8,541 bases of DNA from an uncultured Flavobacteriales bacterium (GTDB lineage Bacteria > Bacteroidota > Bacteroidia > Flavobacteriales_D > SKUL01). Position numbers and translations under genes: made by a program. The notes below the pieces were generated by a model. It was not told where the DNA came from, did no database searches, and saw nothing but the letters and a program-made list of their open reading frames with translations. The DNA lies in assembly GCA_937911795.1 (NCBI GenBank), contig CALDPJ010000076.1, forward strand, positions 1 to 8,541, written 5' to 3'. This document shows positions 6,024 through 8,541 of the stretch, one piece after another. Position 1 is the first letter of the stretch; each line of letters opens with the position of its first letter.

Positions 6024-6587
6024 ATGACAGAAATTGAGCTGGTAAAACAATGCCTCACAGGAGATGAATTGGCTCAAAAGAAATTGTATAACCAGTTCTC
6101 GGGGCAGATGATGGGTGTTTGTTTCAGGTATTCAAAAAACCGCGACGACGCTTATGATATGTTTCAGGACGGCTTCATTAAGGTCTTTGAGAAACTGCAC
6201 ATGTACAATGGAAAGGGACCTCTGGGTGCCTGGATCCGGCGGACGATTGTCAACAACATCCTCGACGAACTCAGAAGGCAGAAACGCCTGATGAATTATG
6301 AGGAATCCTACCGTGTGGATTTTAATACGCACAATGATGGATGGGATGACAATTTCGAAATGGATGAAGACGATCCGGTGAACCATAATCGAATACTGGA
6401 AATGGTTCAGTCTTTGCCGCCCGGTTATCGCACCGTGTTTAACCTGTATGCCATTGAGGATTATTCGCACCGGGAAATTGCCGATATGCTCGGAATTACC
6501 GAGAGTACCTCAAAAACGCAGTATCGCAAAGCAAAAGGACATTTGAAAAGAATGATTCAGGAAGAAAGAAAAACATCAGAACTATAG
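6024..6587 (+). CDS. ECF-type RNA polymerase sigma factor
   Basis: The product has 187 residues, the usual ECF size. Sigma region 2 spans about 15-90, with the core-binding 2.2 helix around 'DAYDMFQDGFIKVFEKL' (43-59) and the -10-recognising part 'GPLGAWIRRTIVNNILDELR' (65-84). An unusually acidic linker follows at about 104-120 (NDGWDDNFEMDEDDP). Region 4 spans about 122-178, with a helix-turn-helix at 'DYSHREIADMLGITESTSKT' (146-165). It directs RNA polymerase to a dedicated promoter set, which the sequence does not reveal. I chose the ATG at 6024; a GTG at 6003 would add seven residues (GEKRDY region) outside the conserved domain. I find no TANNTTTG on this strand in 5817-6023, so it may use another promoter type, possibly its own. 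The next gene begins 2 nt after its stop, and that membrane protein is the likely anti-sigma partner. Confidence 0.93.
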   Translation: MTEIELVKQCLTGDELAQKKLYNQFSGQMMGVCFRYSKNRDDAYDMFQDGFIKVFEKLHMYNGKGPLGAWIRRTIVNNILDELRRQKRLMNYEESYRVDFNTHNDGWDDNFEMDEDDPVNHNRILEMVQSLPPGYRTVFNLYAIEDYSHREIADMLGITESTSKTQYRKAKGHLKRMIQEERKTSEL

Positions 6588-6589
6588 CT

Positions 6590-7762
6590 GTGAAAAACAA
6601 CAACTTAGATCAAGTCATTAAGGATTCGCTGGAGCAGTTGAATCCTGAAGTTCCCGCACATTTGTGGGAAAATATACGGGCCAATATTTCGGCGGCAAAC
6701 CCTGCCGGTTCCGCTTCAGGAGTAGAGCAAGGTACAGCAGGTTCTGCTGCTACCGGAGCTTCGGGTTTATTGAAACTCGGAATTGCCGCAGCAGTTTTGA
6801 TCGGCGGAGGAATATTGGTTTGGCAATTGAATACCAATCCCGAACCCATTGCCGAACAGCCATCAGTTCCAGTGATTGAAAATCAGAAAACCCCTGAATT
6901 ACAGGAGCCGGAATTACCCATAGCTGATTTTTCGATCGGTGAAGAAGAATCACAGGAAGAACCTGTAAACCGTGAATCAGAAAGAATTTTGACGGATGAA
7001 GCACAGAATTCAGAAATAACGCCTGAACATCCAACGGCTACAGTTGAGGAACCAACAAATGATGTAGCAGAGGAAGTTACGACTCAAACTACCGAAGATT
7101 CAGATGAATCCGCGAATATTGCCGAAGAACCGACAGATAATTCAGCACCTGAATCTACTTCAGCAGAACCCGAAAGCGCGAATAATACAGTTGCTGATGA
7201 TTCTGATAATGAAGGATCTTCAGACGATATTTTGCCGGAGCCTGTACCTGTGCCATATGTGGAAGCCGGTATTCTGGCCGATGCAGTTTCAGGAGAAGTA
7301 CCTATGAAAGTGAAATTCGAAAATACAACAGAAGCGAAAGCTTATGAATGGGATTTCGGCAACGGAAGAAGGAGTACCGAAACCGCTCCTGAAATTGAAT
7401 TCGACGAGGAAGGAGGGTATACGGTTGAGTTAACGGTGACTGACTTTAATGGAAATCGGATTACAGATCAAATGGAGATTACTGTTTATCCAAAATCCAC
7501 TCTTTTTGCACCGAATACTTTCACTCCCAATGGTGACGGTACCAACGATTATTACATGGTGGAAGGGAAGAATGTTTCTGATGTTAAGATCTATATATAC
7601 AGGATGGACGGATCGCTGGTTTTTGAGGGGAATGGTTTGGAAGCCCAATGGGATGGACGAGATCCTCAAGGAAATCAAAACGGAATGTATAATGTAGTTG
7701 CTACAGCTATTGCGGCAAGCGGAGACCTCTTAGTCAAAACAACACCCTTGCAAATCAATTAG
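6590..7762 (+). CDS. Anti-sigma-like single-span membrane protein with acidic linker, PKD domain and CHU_C-like C-terminus
   Basis: A 390-residue protein starting at a GTG 2 nt after the sigma factor stop. Residues 1-35 are a soluble N-terminus ('LDQVIKDSLEQLNPEVPAHL' then WENIRANI) of the type found in Bacteroidota proteins encoded next to ECF sigma factors. A Gly/Ala/Ser-rich stretch (36-59) leads to one membrane helix at 60-79 (LLKLGIAAAVLIGGGILVWQ) with no signal peptidase site. Residues 101-220 form a disordered linker with 37 Asp/Glu and only two Arg. A PKD domain lies at about 224-300 (EWDFGNG at 253-259, GGYTVELTVTD at 275-285). A gliding-motility-associated/type IX type-B-like domain lies at about 304-388 (FAPNTFTPNGDGTNDYY, 306-322; 'WDGRDPQGNQNGMYNV'). 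Expected topology is N-terminus in the cytoplasm, holding the sigma factor, and PKD plus CHU_C in the periplasm. The anti-sigma role is inferred from position and N-terminal similarity, not from a FecR or zinc-finger motif, which are absent. Confidence 0.85.
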   Translation: MKNNNLDQVIKDSLEQLNPEVPAHLWENIRANISAANPAGSASGVEQGTAGSAATGASGLLKLGIAAAVLIGGGILVWQLNTNPEPIAEQPSVPVIENQKTPELQEPELPIADFSIGEEESQEEPVNRESERILTDEAQNSEITPEHPTATVEEPTNDVAEEVTTQTTEDSDESANIAEEPTDNSAPESTSAEPESANNTVADDSDNEGSSDDILPEPVPVPYVEAGILADAVSGEVPMKVKFENTTEAKAYEWDFGNGRRSTETAPEIEFDEEGGYTVELTVTDFNGNRITDQMEITVYPKSTLFAPNTFTPNGDGTNDYYMVEGKNVSDVKIYIYRMDGSLVFEGNGLEAQWDGRDPQGNQNGMYNVVATAIAASGDLLVKTTPLQIN

Positions 7763-7770
7763 AAATTTCG

Positions 7771-8541
7771 CTATTTCTGCGCGTGCTGCAAATACAGCAC
7801 TGGTAGCGATAAATACGCTTCAGTTCCTTCTTCGATTCCCTGGGCTTTCAGGTAAGTGTCATTCACGACATCTCCCAGTTCAGGAACCCATTCCTTGAAT
7901 TTGCGTCTTTCGGCTTTTAATATCTTCAGATCTGCTTTTACCAGCGGAGACAACGTTTCTTTAAGACTGATACCCTCTGTCATTTTTTTGCGGCGGTAAA
8001 CGATCTGCAAATATTCCCACATGGACAGGTGACCAGCATACTGAACCTCTTGCTGATCACTTTGGATACAGGCAATATAGGCCACCAGATTCGCTTCTCC
8101 TTCGTCGGTTACGCCGAAACTGTGCGCCAGTTCGTGTGCAGTAACAAATATTTTCTCGGGTTGAGGGTGCGCTTTTTCAAGCAACGCTTCTCCGGTAAAA
8201 GGAAAGTAAATACCCGAAATTCCAAATTTTCTTAAAGCACCTGCCGGCTGCATATATCTGACTCTGCTTGGAGTGGAGTGGTGAAATCCATAATTCTCGA
8301 GGGATTTTCGAACTTGCTGCCGGAGATGGATTTCAAAATCCTGTTTTTCAGAATATATCATCAACTGATCGCTACGAATTTCATTCAACCGGGCAACTGT
8401 CGATTCACCAAAAGCCAGCAACATTGATTCTGTAACAACTACCGGCTCCTGGGGCAGCCGCACCTCGGCTTTGCCGGTCCAAGTGACCGGTTTGATCGCA
8501 GCGGCAACGTCGTGAAGTTCTGCTACCGACAATGCCAACGA
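7771..8541 (-). CDS. DUF3810-type protein with HExxH metalloprotease-like motif, C-terminal part
   Basis: The reading frame is open through the right edge, so the N-terminus (usually several membrane helices in this family) lies outside the window; 256 residues remain. In the fragment, 'FGISGIYFPFTGEALL' (about 106-121) precedes HELAHSFG (136-143) and EGEANLVAYIAC (147-158). The HExxH plus a downstream Glu resembles a zinc-metallopeptidase (gluzincin-like) site, and the block is the hallmark of the Bacteroidota DUF3810 family. Proteolytic activity is not established for the family to my knowledge. The tail (about 180-256) is charged and ends in 'LPVLYLQHAQK'. The TTG at 8538 is an internal codon, not a start. 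The gene converges on the 6590-7762 gene with 8 nt between the two stops. Confidence 0.85.
   Translation of the reverse strand, partial: SLALSVAELHDVAAAIKPVTWTGKAEVRLPQEPVVVTESMLLAFGESTVARLNEIRSDQLMIYSEKQDFEIHLRQQVRKSLENYGFHHSTPSRVRYMQPAGALRKFGISGIYFPFTGEALLEKAHPQPEKIFVTAHELAHSFGVTDEGEANLVAYIACIQSDQQEVQYAGHLSMWEYLQIVYRRKKMTEGISLKETLSPLVKADLKILKAERRKFKEWVPELGDVVNDTYLKAQGIEEGTEAYLSLPVLYLQHAQK

Overview
The window looks like chromosomal DNA from a member of the Bacteroidota. The support is a TonB-dependent receptor with an N-terminal carboxypeptidase-regulatory-like domain, a PKD protein ending in a gliding-motility/type IX secretion (CHU_C-like) domain, a DUF3810-type protein, a stand-alone MnmD, and TANNTTTG (Bacteroidota -7) promoter motifs in intergenic DNA. 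Genus cannot be told from this sequence alone. I see no rRNA, tRNA, CRISPR array, insertion sequence or phage gene.

Layout from left to right. (1) Positions 1-914, minus strand: the N-terminal 304 codons of a secreted Asp-box (sortilin/BNR-like) beta-propeller protein, cut by the left edge. (2) A divergent control region of about 200 bp (915-1113). (3) Plus strand: mnmD (tRNA wobble-uridine modification), whose stop overlaps the start of a Nudix hydrolase gene. (4) Minus strand, read from right to left: a 219-residue exported protein with a carboxypeptidase-regulatory-like domain (5157-5816), an 857-residue TonB-dependent receptor (2574-5147) starting 9 nt after it, and a small exported MORN/YwqK-like repeat protein (2155-2532) that may have its own promoter. 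(5) A second divergent region (5817-6023). (6) Plus strand: an ECF sigma factor (6024-6587) followed after 2 nt by a single-span, anti-sigma-like membrane protein (6590-7762) with a long acidic linker, a PKD domain and a CHU_C-like C-terminus. (7) Minus strand, 7771 to the right edge: the C-terminal 256 residues of a DUF3810-type protein with an HELAH...EGEAN metalloprotease-like signature.

How the genes may work together. The receptor and its 219-residue partner look like one transcription unit for import or handling of an unknown ligand at the outer membrane. The sigma factor and the membrane protein look like a regulatory pair that couples an envelope event to transcription. The most unusual element is that membrane protein: a CHU_C/type IX-like domain sits on what looks like an anti-sigma anchor instead of on a signal-peptide-bearing secreted protein. 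mnmD-Nudix is a separate housekeeping-type operon whose true mnmD start is unclear. Both tail-to-tail gene pairs are separated by only 7-8 nt, with no convincing terminator.
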